Source: Luidia sarsii (Eukaryota > Echinodermata > Asteroidea > Paxillosida > Luidiidae). Taken from it: a DNA stretch of 64,000 nucleotides. The stretch is taken from contig OX465112.1 of assembly GCA_949987565.1 (NCBI GenBank), positions 12,044,536 to 12,108,535 on the forward strand, in the 5' to 3' direction. Of the stretch, positions 23,001 through 35,400 are shown in pieces; position 1 is the stretch's first letter; every line of letters begins with the position of its first letter. Position numbers and translations under genes: made by a program. The notes below the pieces were generated by a model, which was not told the origin of the DNA, made no database searches, and worked only from the letters and a program-made list of their open reading frames with translations.

Positions 23001-26000
23001 GTACGCTCCCCCAGGGAGTTCAGAGATGGTTTTAGAAGTGTCCATTGGCCCAGGAATCGTAATGATTGGAACTGAAATCACAGCTACCAATTATTGTAAA
23101 TTAGGAATGCTTCTACTAAAAAATAGGAATCACAGAGCAAACTACATAGGAACACATGTGTATTTCCAAGCCAAAAATCAGAACCTGTTGTCAAGAGCTT
23201 GTAAAGAGGAATGATTCCTCCAAAATAGGAATGGTTGGCAGCTACCAGTATGTGAAATGTGTAGGGAGTACATGTATATATATACATGTACTCACTTTTC
23301 ATTATAAGTTATCTTATTATCATTTTCAGAGATCTCCAGGATAAAACAAACCCAACACTTTCTTTTAAACTGATAAGAACAAACAATTCATAGATGCTAC
23401 TTTTCAAGTCAAAAAGGAAATATAATATTTTTATCAATTACTGCAAGAAGGTTCATCTATCCACTGGCTATAGGGCTACATTTCTTTCGAGTTTTTCCTT
23501 TCAGGAAGACTTTTTGAAAAGATATTAAATCCGTTTCTTACTCCTTCGTGAAATGCGATCAGACACTCTATCTGACCGTGTGTTATGGACGAGATCTGGC
23601 ACGACTGAGTGCCAATAGACACAACAGCGCCCTCATGGTCCTCGCCGAACCCAGAACCACCAATGGTGACCTGAGTTCCACCTATTTTAAAAAAAAAAAA
23701 AAGAGGAAAAATTAACATTCCGGTCAAACAAATAAAGGAAAAACTGACCGGGAAATGGGACAAAGGGGAAATAGGGAAATGAATCGGGTTTGAAAAATAG
23801 ATTGATGAATATCAATGAGAAGTCACATGCATACCAGCTGTGCTTCCGGAGACTGGATCGATGGAAGTCACGACAAGGTCAAAGGTGAAATTGAGCAGGC
23901 CTGTTGTTTGAAACGAGAAAACAGTAAAAAAGTATGAAACTTTCCATGTTAATAACCTCACTACATCTAAAAGATTGCAAACTGCTATTAGATGACTATT
24001 AGGCCTAGATGACCAACACTGTACCAAAAAAAAACCATGCTAGGATAAAAACTCCAGGCCCTCTAAATTGCTTAAAAAATTGACAAATTAAAGAAAACTT
24101 TGACTGGACTGGGACTTGAACCCAAAACCTCTGGATTAATGTACCAGTGCTCGTCCATCTGAGCTATCCAGCCCTTAGATGGTGGCTTTCCCTAATCATC
24201 AAAGTTGTTTAAAGAATGTTATTTTGGGGGTTAAATCAGTAATGATTTTGCAACATTTTTGTGCGATTTGGAGGAATGAAGTGTTTCAAGAACTAAATTT
24301 TGATCCTAGCAGGACCATACCCAACTGCCTTTGCCACAGTTTATTGTAGCTTTTCTTCTGCCTTTGAGGGAGACCAGCTGGGAATGGGATCCAATAGTCT
24401 AAGATATGCATATCAGATTCCACTTTACCGTTGGGATATTTCGCCAATCCTAGTCCAATGACTTCAACGCTGATGTTGTATACACCCGCCGCTGTCTCCC
24501 CGACATCACAAGTCAGCAACGAGCTGGTTGCCATGGTAACTCGACAGAGCGTGTCATCACCGATGGATATGACGTTGTCATCTGGGACGGTGCTGAAACC
24601 GGTCCCCATCACAATAAGACTGGTGCCCGAAGAACCTTTTAACGAAAAAAAAATAATAATTTGAGAGCCTGATGTCTCAACTTCACAGTGCAAAGTTTGA
24701 CAGAGCAATAGGCCCACATCACAAGGAATACAATTGTACAAACATTTTCAAACACAATGTGATTCGTAGGCAGGAAAACGAATAGGGCTTCAGTTTATGT
24801 GTAAGTCTGCAGTTCATGTAGGCCTATCTCTTCTCTCTACATTTTTTTTTCAAAATTAGATTTCTCAAAGTTAGAGAGACTGACGTTTCGATCCCAGCAG
24901 TAGCTTTCTCAAAGCTGATGCCTGTGATGAGCTTTTCGCTTCAAGTCATTTTCTGTTCTCATTATATTCTGAGGCTGGGGATGACGTTGTAGAAAACTCA
25001 CCAGAGGGAGGGGAGGAGGATAGGACCTCAGGCGTTGACGACTCGCTGTATTCAAACGAGCAGAGTTCCTCAGAGCAGCTTGATGGAACACCATTGACAA
25101 AGACCTCGACCTGGCCCACGGACAAAGACAGAGACAAGAGATGAATGTGAATTACGTTACATTTAATACATTCATAATATTACATAATCAAAATCTTTCA
25201 AAAGGGCCAAGTCAGTTTTCCTTTCTTTCTTTGACTCAAATTAAAAAGCTGCATCCACAGTTGACTGTTTCCATCTGTATGAAGTAAATACAAAAAACTG
25301 TTGCAAACTGCTCACTGACTAAATGACCTGCAATACATGAATCTCAAAAGTTAGAGGGCCTTATGTTTCCATCCTATCAGGACCTTCCTCAAAGGCAAAG
25401 AGATGAATGGGGATTACCTTTGCCTCCCTTTGCCTTTGGGAAAGGTCCTGCTAGGATCGAAATGTCACCAGGCCCTCTAAGTTTTTAAACCATCTGTATG
25501 AAAATGGGCATTGAGGTCTTGGGTTCAAAGTCCCTGTCCAGTTTTCAAAATATTTCAAAATTGGTAAAGAAAACTCTGACTGGACCATCTGTGCGACCCA
25601 TCCCTTAGATGGCGAACTTCCCAAATAGTCAACTAGTCTGTCACGGGGTAGGGGGGAGGGAACAGCCAGAAGCAATTCAACCATTAACTGCTGTATATCT
25701 CCAGGGATCATGCCCCAGCTTTCAAATTCAGATACAAACAACAAAATGTTGTAAACCGGGCTTCAGCAGCTCGGGGACCGCACAAAGCGGATGCAGCTTT
25801 TTTCAGGTCAAACAAACAAAGGAAAAACAGACTGGGAACTTTGGAACAATTTGAACAATTGCCCGCAAAGAAAACTTTGACTTGACCAGGACTTGTACCC
25901 GAGACCTCTGGATTAATGTACCAGTGCTCTTCCATCAGATGAGTTATCCAGCCCTTAGATGGTGGCCTTCCCAAATGTTGTAAACCTGGCCACAGAAGCT

Positions 26001-29000
26001 TATCATCAGGGATCACAGAGGAAATTCAAACCAGCCCATGGTGAGATAAATTCGTCCGGTCTGGTTACCGGACTCCGTGCATGGTGCTAACTTGTGGTTT
26101 TTGGTAGGGAGCGCGTAGGAACTCTCCGGGGATGGGACCCATCAGGAGCTTGCCCTCTCGGACCCGCCGGCTGGAGATGACCACATTGTTGCCAATCAGG
26201 CCCTCACCATTCACCTGCACAAAACCAAGACATGAGATGGAATCACAAGAAATAAGACTTCATTGGCTCGTCTTTTCTTATTCTCACCCTTCACCTACAC
26301 AAAACCAAGACATGAGATGGAATCACAAGAAATAAGACTTCATTGGCTCGTCTTTTCTTATTCTCACCCTTCACCTACACAAAACCAAGACATGAGAAGG
26401 AATCACAAGAAATAAGACTTCATTGGCTCGTCTTTTCTTATTCTCACCCTTCACCTGCACAAAACCAAGACATGAGAAGGAATCACAAGAAATAAGACTT
26501 CTTTGGCTCGTCTTTTCTTATTCTCACCCTTCACCTACACAAAACCAAGACATGAGAAGGAATCACAAGAAATAAGACTTCATTGGCTCGTCTTTTCTTA
26601 TTCTCACCCTTCACCTGCACAAAACCAAGACATGAGAAGGAATCACAAGAAATAAGACTTCATTGGCTTGTCTTTTCTTATTCTCACCCTTCACCTGCAC
26701 AAAACCAAGACATGAGATGGAATCACACGAAATAAGACTTCATTGGCTCGTCTTTTTTTTATTCTCACCCTTCACCTGCACAAAACCAAGACATGAGATG
26801 GAATCACACGAAATAAGACTTCATTGGCTCGTCTTTTCTTATTCTCACCCTTCACCTGCACAAAACCAAGACATGAGAAGGAATCACAAGAAATAAGACT
26901 TCATTTGCTCGTCTTTTCTTTTTCTCACCCTCCACCTACACAAAACCAAGACATGAGAAGGAATCACAAGAAATAAGACTTCACTGGCTCGTCTTTTCTT
27001 ATTCTCACCCTTCACCTGCACAAAACCAAGACATGAGAAGGAATCACAAGAAATAAGACTTCATTTGCTCGTCTTTTCTTATTCTCACCCTTCACCTGCA
27101 CAAAACCAAGACATGAGAAGGAATCACAAGAAATAAGACTTCATTGGCTCGTCTTTTCTTTTTCTCACCCTTCACCTGCACAAAACCAAGACATGAGAAG
27201 GAATCACAGGAAATAAGACTTCATTGGCTCGTCTTTTCTTTTTCTCACCCTTCACCTGCACAAGACCAAGACATGAGAAGGAATTACAGGAAATAAGACT
27301 TCATTGGCTCGTCTTTTCTTTTTCTCACCCTTCACCTACACAAAACCAAGTCATGAGAAAGAAACAGTAAATATTTTTAAATTGAAGATCAATTTGTTTA
27401 AGTAAGTAAAAACAACAACTGCTCACCGACTAAAATGACCTACAGTACAATACATAAATCTCAAAATTTAGAGGGCCTGACATTTCGATCCTATAGCAGG
27501 ATCTTTCTCAAAGGTGTAAACAATCTTTGTTTACATTTGTTTAATATACTGTGCATTTTTCAAATAATCCCAGCAAAGCACTATAAATGACCTAGTCTCT
27601 GAAGGCTTCATGACAGGAAGGCGGGGCAGGGGAATGAGGGTCATTTTTTTTTGGGGGGGGGCGGACACCTACACCCATTAGCGGGTGCCGTCCACCCTGT
27701 GATGTCCACTCCACCTCCCACGAGTAGCCGGCGCACGTCCCCGTTCTCTTGACCGCCACACGACCAACGTCAGCGTGCACCTCCATCAACTCCTTCAGCT
27801 TGGTTGCCATGGCATCTGCTGGAACTGGAATGCAACAAGAAAAATTGAATTGTATTGAATCAACTGTGTTATTGTATCAACTGTGTTATTGTGAGAGCAG
27901 CATGCTTTAGGTCCACAGGTTGTCCACAGGTTGTCCACAGGTTGTCCACAGGTTGTCCACAGGTTGTCCACAGGTTGTCCACAGGTTGTCCACAGGTTGT
28001 CCACAGATTGTCCACAGGTTGTCCACAGGTTGTCCACAGGTTGTCCACAGGTTGTCCACAGGTTGTCCACAGGTTGTCCACAGGTTGTCCACAGGTTGTC
28101 CACAGGTTGTCCACAGGTTGTCCACAGGTTGTCCACAGGTTGTCCACAGGTTGTCCACAGGTTCTCCACAGGTTGTCCACAGGTTGTCCACAGGTTCTCC
28201 ACAGGTTCTCCCCAGGTTCTCCACAGGTTGTCCACAGGTTCTCCCCAGGTTGTCCACATCTTACCACATTGTGATTCCCCCCATGCAAACCGCCTACATG
28301 TAGCCTCCCCCCCCCGGACATTCCTTACCTTGAACCAAGGGCCACCCTGGGATGATTTCCAGACCAAAGGTGCCCCCCACGGGCCCGGTGGCCTCCTCCC
28401 GCCGGCTGACGGAGACGCTGACGCCCGGGGGCCAGGCGTGGTGGGTGTAGATCACCTTGTCCGGGCCGTCCATCGTCTGCACTGCCCCCTGGATGACCAG
28501 CAGCGGGAACCCGTGGCCGCAGTGAGCAGCGGTCAGCGTCACGTCCAGGCTGTAGCCTCGTCTTCGGACGGTCTCGTCAGTCACCAGGATGCCGTTGGGT
28601 TTGGCCTGAGGCCTCAGACGTTCATCTGAAGCAAAAGGTTGGGTTTTTTTTCCACAAATGTAGATTTTTTTTTTAAATGAAGGAAAGTACAGAGAGCCAA
28701 AACTGAGGTGTGACACAATATCCTTGGTGGAACTTTGGGAAGCAGTGTTTAAATACAGACGGGTACTCTCCAATGAGAGCAGACATTCAGCTTCTAAGGC
28801 AAAAGGGGTTTCTCCACAAATCAAGAGAATCTTTTTAAATGAAGGAAAGTATGGAGAGCCAAAACTGAGGCATGACACAATTAAACCCTGGTGGGAACCA
28901 GTGTTACAGTTGACTAATTTTCGATGCCTGATGAAACAAATTCAGGCAGGTCGTGCAGGATTCGAACCCGCAACTCCCACTTTCTAGTGAAGACGTCCAT

Positions 29001-32000
29001 CAGGCTTCGTGAAAATCAACCCCATGGGGGAGGTTCCATTCAAATAAGCACTGTACTCACACTGCGGCATCCCGTTGCCAATGTAGATGTTGTCGATGAA
29101 GAAGTCATGTCCCCCGTCTCCCCTCAGCTGTATGCGCTTGATCTTGAGCGAGGAGCCAGGCTTCTGTTGGTCATAGAACCAGCTCTTGGTGACAATATCG
29201 CCGATGTCAATGCAGGAGAACTTCCAGCTAGCAACAAAATGAGTCCAAACCAAAGTGGCCATCAATATCTCAGCAGTCCAAATTCTCAGAACCCATTTCT
29301 CTTGATATCTCTTCTTTCCCTTAAAAAAATTGGCAAACAAGATTTTTCCCATTTCCATTCTTGCTTACAGATATAGTGCCTTTGCTGCATACTTGTTAAG
29401 AAATGGAGATTTCATTTTCTTGAGCAAATGAGGGTAATTGGATTCCCCTCTGATCCCCTTATCCAATGATCACAGCTTGAGATCAACCCAAAGATTTCTC
29501 TATAAGGCCGTCAGAGAAAGTAATGTTCAGGCCATGAAATGGATAGCCTGGTCCCCGCAGAACTTCAAGATGCCTGGGACTACAATGTACGGCTAGGGGA
29601 AGTGGGTTTCTTTCTGTTTTTCTTTTCTTTTTTGGAGTAATGGGTCAATTAACCAAGAAGAAGAAAGTAGAAGAGGTGGACAAAACAAGAAATTGTAGAT
29701 CAAAAGTGGTTGGTTTAATTGCAGGTGGTAGATATCAGGGTTTGACTTGTCAGGCCACAGCTTCAAGTGTCTAGTGGCCAGTTTGGCTAGGGGAGGTTGG
29801 TTTTTTTGTTTTTTTTTATCTCTGTTGGAGTAATGGGTCAATTAACCAAGAAGAAGAAAGTAGAAGAGGTGGACAAAACAAGAAATTGTAGATCAAAAGT
29901 GGTTGGTTTAATTGCAGGTGGTAGATATCAGGGCTTTTGACTTGTCATCAGGTCACAGCTTCAAGTGTCCAGTGGTCAATTTCATCAAACTCGTTGTAAC
30001 TTACGATCAATTGCAAGACGATGAGCGATGCCTTCCAAAACCACAGGGCCTGTTGAAACCTATGATGAGTTATCCATCATACATCATCGATACATCGTAA
30101 GGCTTTGTTGAATCCACCCCTGACTTCATTTTGTTCATTGCCTTTAAGGCCTGGGGCCACTGCTCAAAAATGAGTATGCGGCGCTTACGTGGTGGAGGAC
30201 AGATCTAAGGAGTTGTCATTGAAGGTCTGCCAGTCGTATCGATGGACATCATCAGTATCCACCCAGTGCTGGAGTAGGAACACTCTGGACTGTATCTGGC
30301 CTCGATGGCCTAGGCACAGCTATCAATGAGAGTACAAAGATGACCAAGGGATTAAAAATATGGTTTTCCTGTAGGTATCATAGTCTTTTTAGTTTTCAAA
30401 TTCTATGGACTTACCTGCCTCATCAGCATTGCAACTGGATTCTGCTCAGTGAGGGCTTCTTATTTGAGGTGACAAAAAAAATATTTGTGTGTGTGTAACT
30501 TGCGCTGACACTAAGGTCAGGGTGAAGTTCAACTTCTTGGGGGTGTTAAAATGCAATTTTCCCACAAGAGGGCTGGTAGCCCTTCACAGTAACAGATACA
30601 AGATAGTGGTCTCTTTGCAAATGGAAATAGAAATGGATATATGTATGCATGTTGAGATAAACAGAAAGTCATCAAATCAATACAAAATTCAATCTCACAA
30701 AGGTATGTGGCAACAGTTACACCATGTACACCATTTGCCAAGGTCCAAGAACTGTCCAAGAAATGGCAGTAACCATGGCAGTAACCATGACAGTAACCAT
30801 GGCAGTAACCATGGCAGTAACCATGGCAGTAATCATGGCAGTAACCATGGCAGTAACCATGGCAGTAACCATGGCAGTATAACCATGGCAGTAACCATGG
30901 TAGTGACCATGGCAGTATAACCATGGCAGTAGTTTTCCCCTCACCTGGCCATTGTAGCGGACGTCAAACTCCGGCAGCGGGTCCGTGGTGCCTGGCCTCA
31001 GTGTCCGGCCAGCCATGAAGAGACTGTTGGGGTTCTTGACCGATGACCGGCCGCAGAATGGCTCCACGTCCCGCGTCACGTCCCGGTCCACAAACCCGAC
31101 CTCCCCGCCCTCAAAGTCCTGCGCATAGAACCCGTCGGCCTCGGTCAGGGCTCGGCACCGGACGCTGAACATCTCAGCGAGGGCGCTCTCCACCTTGGGG
31201 GAGGGCACAGACGCAAGCACCATCAGACATACAGTAATAGACGGTCGGCATCTATTAGAAACGATGTCAGGATACTGTAACGCCACGGGGGACCCGACTA
31301 ACGTCACTGTATGGATGGAGGTAAACAGCATCGCCACATGTGAGTGATGTGATGCACGTTCAAATTTTGCCAGTGGTTCCATGGTGTGACTCAGCAATGC
31401 TCATGCAAGTACATTGCTTTTCTATATACGCATAGAGTCTCTTTTGCTGGTGTGGAGGGGAGGGAAGTCAGAAGCATTTAACTTTTTTTTTAATTGAAGA
31501 TGGCCGTCCCCTATGAATACAGGGTATTTTAATGGTCAATCTTCCATTTCTGTGTTTGTTTGTTTTTTAAATCTGTTTCTTCAACAGTCTTTTGTGGGAC
31601 AACAGTGCACTGACCTCATCTGCTGAGGAACTGGAGGACAAATCGGCCGATGTAACGCCGTCCAGCAAGAGGCTGAAGCGGTCGAGAGTGACCGGAGTGA
31701 AAGGCACCGTCCTGCGGACGACAATGTCCAGACTGGGATCATCCTTCTCAGCGATCATCAACGGAATGTCATCTGCTCAAACCAAATAGGCATAATTTTT
31801 GTCAGCGTTTTCACAACCGGAAAAAAATCCCGCACAATTCACCAAACTGTATATCGTACCTTCCTAAAAAAAATAATGCAAAGGTTAGAGGGCCTGACAT
31901 TTCGATACAAGCCGGACCTTTCTCAAAGACAAAGAGAAAGGTCCTGCTAGGATCAAAACGTCATCAGGCCCTCTAACTTTTTTGGAGATTTATGTATTGC

Positions 32001-32369
32001 AGGTCATTTTAGTCAGCGAGTAGTTTGTGACAGTTCTAAAAAAATGTGATGATCTATCAGAATTTCAGAACATAAAAAAATGGACTGGTAAGTAAAGTAA
32101 AGGGACTCAGGTTCAAGTCCTGGATCACTAAAAAAAAAGTTCCAGCATACTGACATCCTTCTTCAAATGATTAAGCATTTCTACTTCTTCACCTCTGGCC
32201 ATTATGAACTCGATGGAGTAGGTGGTGATGCCACTCTCCGTCGTCATGGAAACGATGACCTCATACGGATAGACGATGAGGTTCAGGGCTTCCTCCAGTT
32301 CAGATGCCGATGCTGTGATGCTCATGAAATCTTCAAATGAGGGAGAGTGGGAGATACAGTAGGGAGGGG

Positions 32370-32409
<40 letters not shown>

Positions 32410-35400
32410 TAGACAGGCAGGCAGGCAGGCAGGCAGGCAGGGAGGGGAAGGGATCGGAGGGAGGGGGAGGCAGGGAGGGGGAGGCAGGCAGGGAGGAAGG
32501 GAGGGAGGAAGGGAGGGAGGGAGGGAGGGAGGGAGGGAGGGAGGGAGGGAGGGAGGGAGGGAGGGACGGAAGGAAGGAAGGAGGGAAGGAGGGAGGCAGG
32601 GAGGGAGGGGGAGGGAGGGAGGGAGGGAGGGAGGAAGGGAGGGAGGGGGAGGGAGGGAGGGAGGGAGGGAGGGAGGGAGGGAGGGAGGGAGGGAGGGAGG
32701 GAGGGAGGGAGGGAGGGAGGGAGGGAGGGAGGGAGGGAGGGAGGGAGGGAGGGAGGGAGGGAGGGAGGGAGGGAGGGAGGGAGGGAGGGAGGGAGGGAGG
32801 GAGGGAGGGAGGGAGGGAGGGAGGGAGGGAGGGAGGGAGGGAGGGAGGGAGGGAGGGAGGGAGGGAGGGAGGGAGGGAGGGAGGGAGGGAGGGAGGGAGG
32901 GAGGGAGGGAGGGAGGGAGGGAGGGAGGGAGGGAGGGAGGGAGGGAGGGAGGGAGGGAGGGAGGGAGGGAGGGAGGGAGGGGGAGGGAGGGAGGGGGAGG
33001 GAGGGAGGGGGATGGGAGGGAGGGAGGGAGGGAGGGAGGGAGAGAAAGAGGTACTGAGAGGTACTACATTGGGAAGGGCAAAGCCTCTTTGAACTACATT
33101 CTAACCGACTCATCCGAGTCACAGTTTTAAATCCCCCTCGTTGGGTCAAATTGCACAAAGCTGATGCTTGGGTGAAGGCAGACAAGCTGTTGCCCTCGGC
33201 AACGACCTCAGCCACCCCTCCGAGGTCATACCTGTAGACAGACGTCCCAACTCCAGCTTGAAGCTGCAGCCGCCACCAAGGCAGGACAACGGACTGAACG
33301 TAACCTCCTGCACCTCATATGTACCGCCCTCTATTGTCAATGTCTGAGAAAAAAGAAAGCGAGAAAAATGAACCAGCAGACAGAATCTAAGGCTAGGGTC
33401 TGATTTATAATTGCTGTGGCTAACTCTGTGGATGTTACCTAGGGTGTCTTAACATATGTAGCCTATGGAAGCTCTATTGGTGGCAGAAATTCCCACAGTC
33501 ATAGCCACAACCATGGACATTGCATGAAATCCAGCTAAGAGCTCGGATATACAGTAAACAGTTTTCCTTGGGACCACTGGAAAATCAAACTAGATTCATA
33601 CCAAAGTAACAACTGCAAATTAAGACGAAAAGTTGTATGTACATAAAACATATATGAAAATTAAAAAAATGCACATGCAAACAAATGCTATGCACAATAT
33701 GCACTGCTTTCGAAAAGGGTCCTAATGGCATCAAAAGGTCTTAATTCTTTTGACTTGTATAATTTGAGTCATTCGCCAGAAAACTTGTTTGAAACATTCC
33801 TATATTACTTTGCCAAAAAATTGTGACAAACCAAAAACAATGATATGAGTTCAAGTTGTTCTTTCGTCGTTTCTCTGGACAAGATGTTACGAGTCACCTG
33901 ACCCTGATCCGGACCAATCAAAGCCCTGGATTCTTGCCTGCTGCTCCAGTACAATGTCCGACGTCGCCTTGACAGCCTGAACCTCATTCTGGGCATTGGT
34001 GGTGTCAGCTTTGCTCAGGGGCACGTCGTAAAAGACGACGCCAACCTTCAAGAAATCCTCTCCACCGATGTCCCTGTAAATTGCTTCCAGGTAGTAGCTG
34101 TGGAATGACAGCACTATTGCAAATGACAACTCATTGACACTATGAACATCTGAACGGTGAAAATGGGGTGAAAATGTCATTTAGCCGTGAAAATTCAATG
34201 TGTTTTCACCCCTATTTCACTGCACACAGTTAGCCGAGTCATTTTCACAGTGTTTTCACCAGTGGTCTCCAAGGCCACATTCCTTGTGGTAAATGGCTAG
34301 AGGCAATTTATCTGGGAGTGACAGGTGCAAGGACACCATACAGTACCCTCTATGGTCGATGGTGATCCCTACTGGTAATTGAATTAGCCATCCCCCAAGC
34401 CTGGAGCTTGCCACCCTAGATATTCGGGGGGTTTTCTCTTTAGTGACCTGAAGATGTCCTTATCAGGTCAGAGAAGCGATTATTTTCACAGTGAATTCAC
34501 TGTAAAGTGCACCGTGAAATCACAGTGACTTTTTAGTTCACGGCAAAATGTCAATGTCAAAATGTCATTTTCATAGATGTTTATAGTGTGAAAGTCATCA
34601 TGGTAATGGACAAAAAATCTCAACCAAAAATATTAGAGTGTGCTTCTTCAATCTTCTGTTGGATTTGTGTCATGGAATCTTTTGAAGAAGCAGACATTTG
34701 CTTACAACTGCATCAAGTAAAATCCCACGCAACTCTACCACAGAAATTATTAAAAACATACCTTATTAAACATAAATGCAACAAATTAGTGCCGCTATGA
34801 GAACTTGGAGATTTGACTGAATGCATTTCCTTATGCTTTCAGGTATTTTGAAACTAACTTCAATTGTTTGCCTCATCACTTGGAGGTAACAGAAAAATGC
34901 CCAAAGATTTAAATTGGTAAAAATATTGTTCAAGATTTTAGAACTTAATGACTGGTTGTCGCTCCAAACACAGCAGCGATGACTTCTTGAGAGAAATATC
35001 TTTCATGGGTCTAGATATCTCTGGTAGTGGACCACTGGTACATTGACTCCATGGGGCGGGGTTCAAGTCCCACTGCTCTTTTAAAACTGACAGTGCAACT
35101 GACTACCGCACTGACCTGTCATTGGCGGTCAGTGTGAATTTAGCCGAGGCCTGGTCCTGGTTGGAGTTCCAGTTGCTGCTGGCTGCATCCAAGAAGGCAA
35201 CCTCTTCCTGCAAGTAAATAAACAAGCCATTGCCCTGTTATAGTAAGGTATTGGGTGTGTGAACCTTGAGCCTTGTTCATCCCACTGGACGTTTGTGAGA
35301 AGCTAGATGATGGCAAAAGACAAAACAGTTTACTGGTGTCAGTACATATATAACACTTCCCTGTGCTACATGTACTGACATCAGTAAAAGAGGTCTTGGG

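Noticed and set aside
26203..27357. CRISPR-like regular spacing
   Set aside because: The whole 80-bp unit is repeated with no unique spacers, and the sequence is eukaryotic.
27795..28629. Repeated GQPVDNLWTTC-type frames and DnaA-box-like TTGTCCACA
   Set aside because: An 11-bp minisatellite stays open in several frames at once. A DnaA box has no meaning in a nuclear intron.
32322..33215. Pro/Leu/Ser-rich 297-codon frame on the minus strand and Gly/Arg-rich frame on the plus strand
   Set aside because: Pure translation of the (GGGA)n microsatellite in intron 15.
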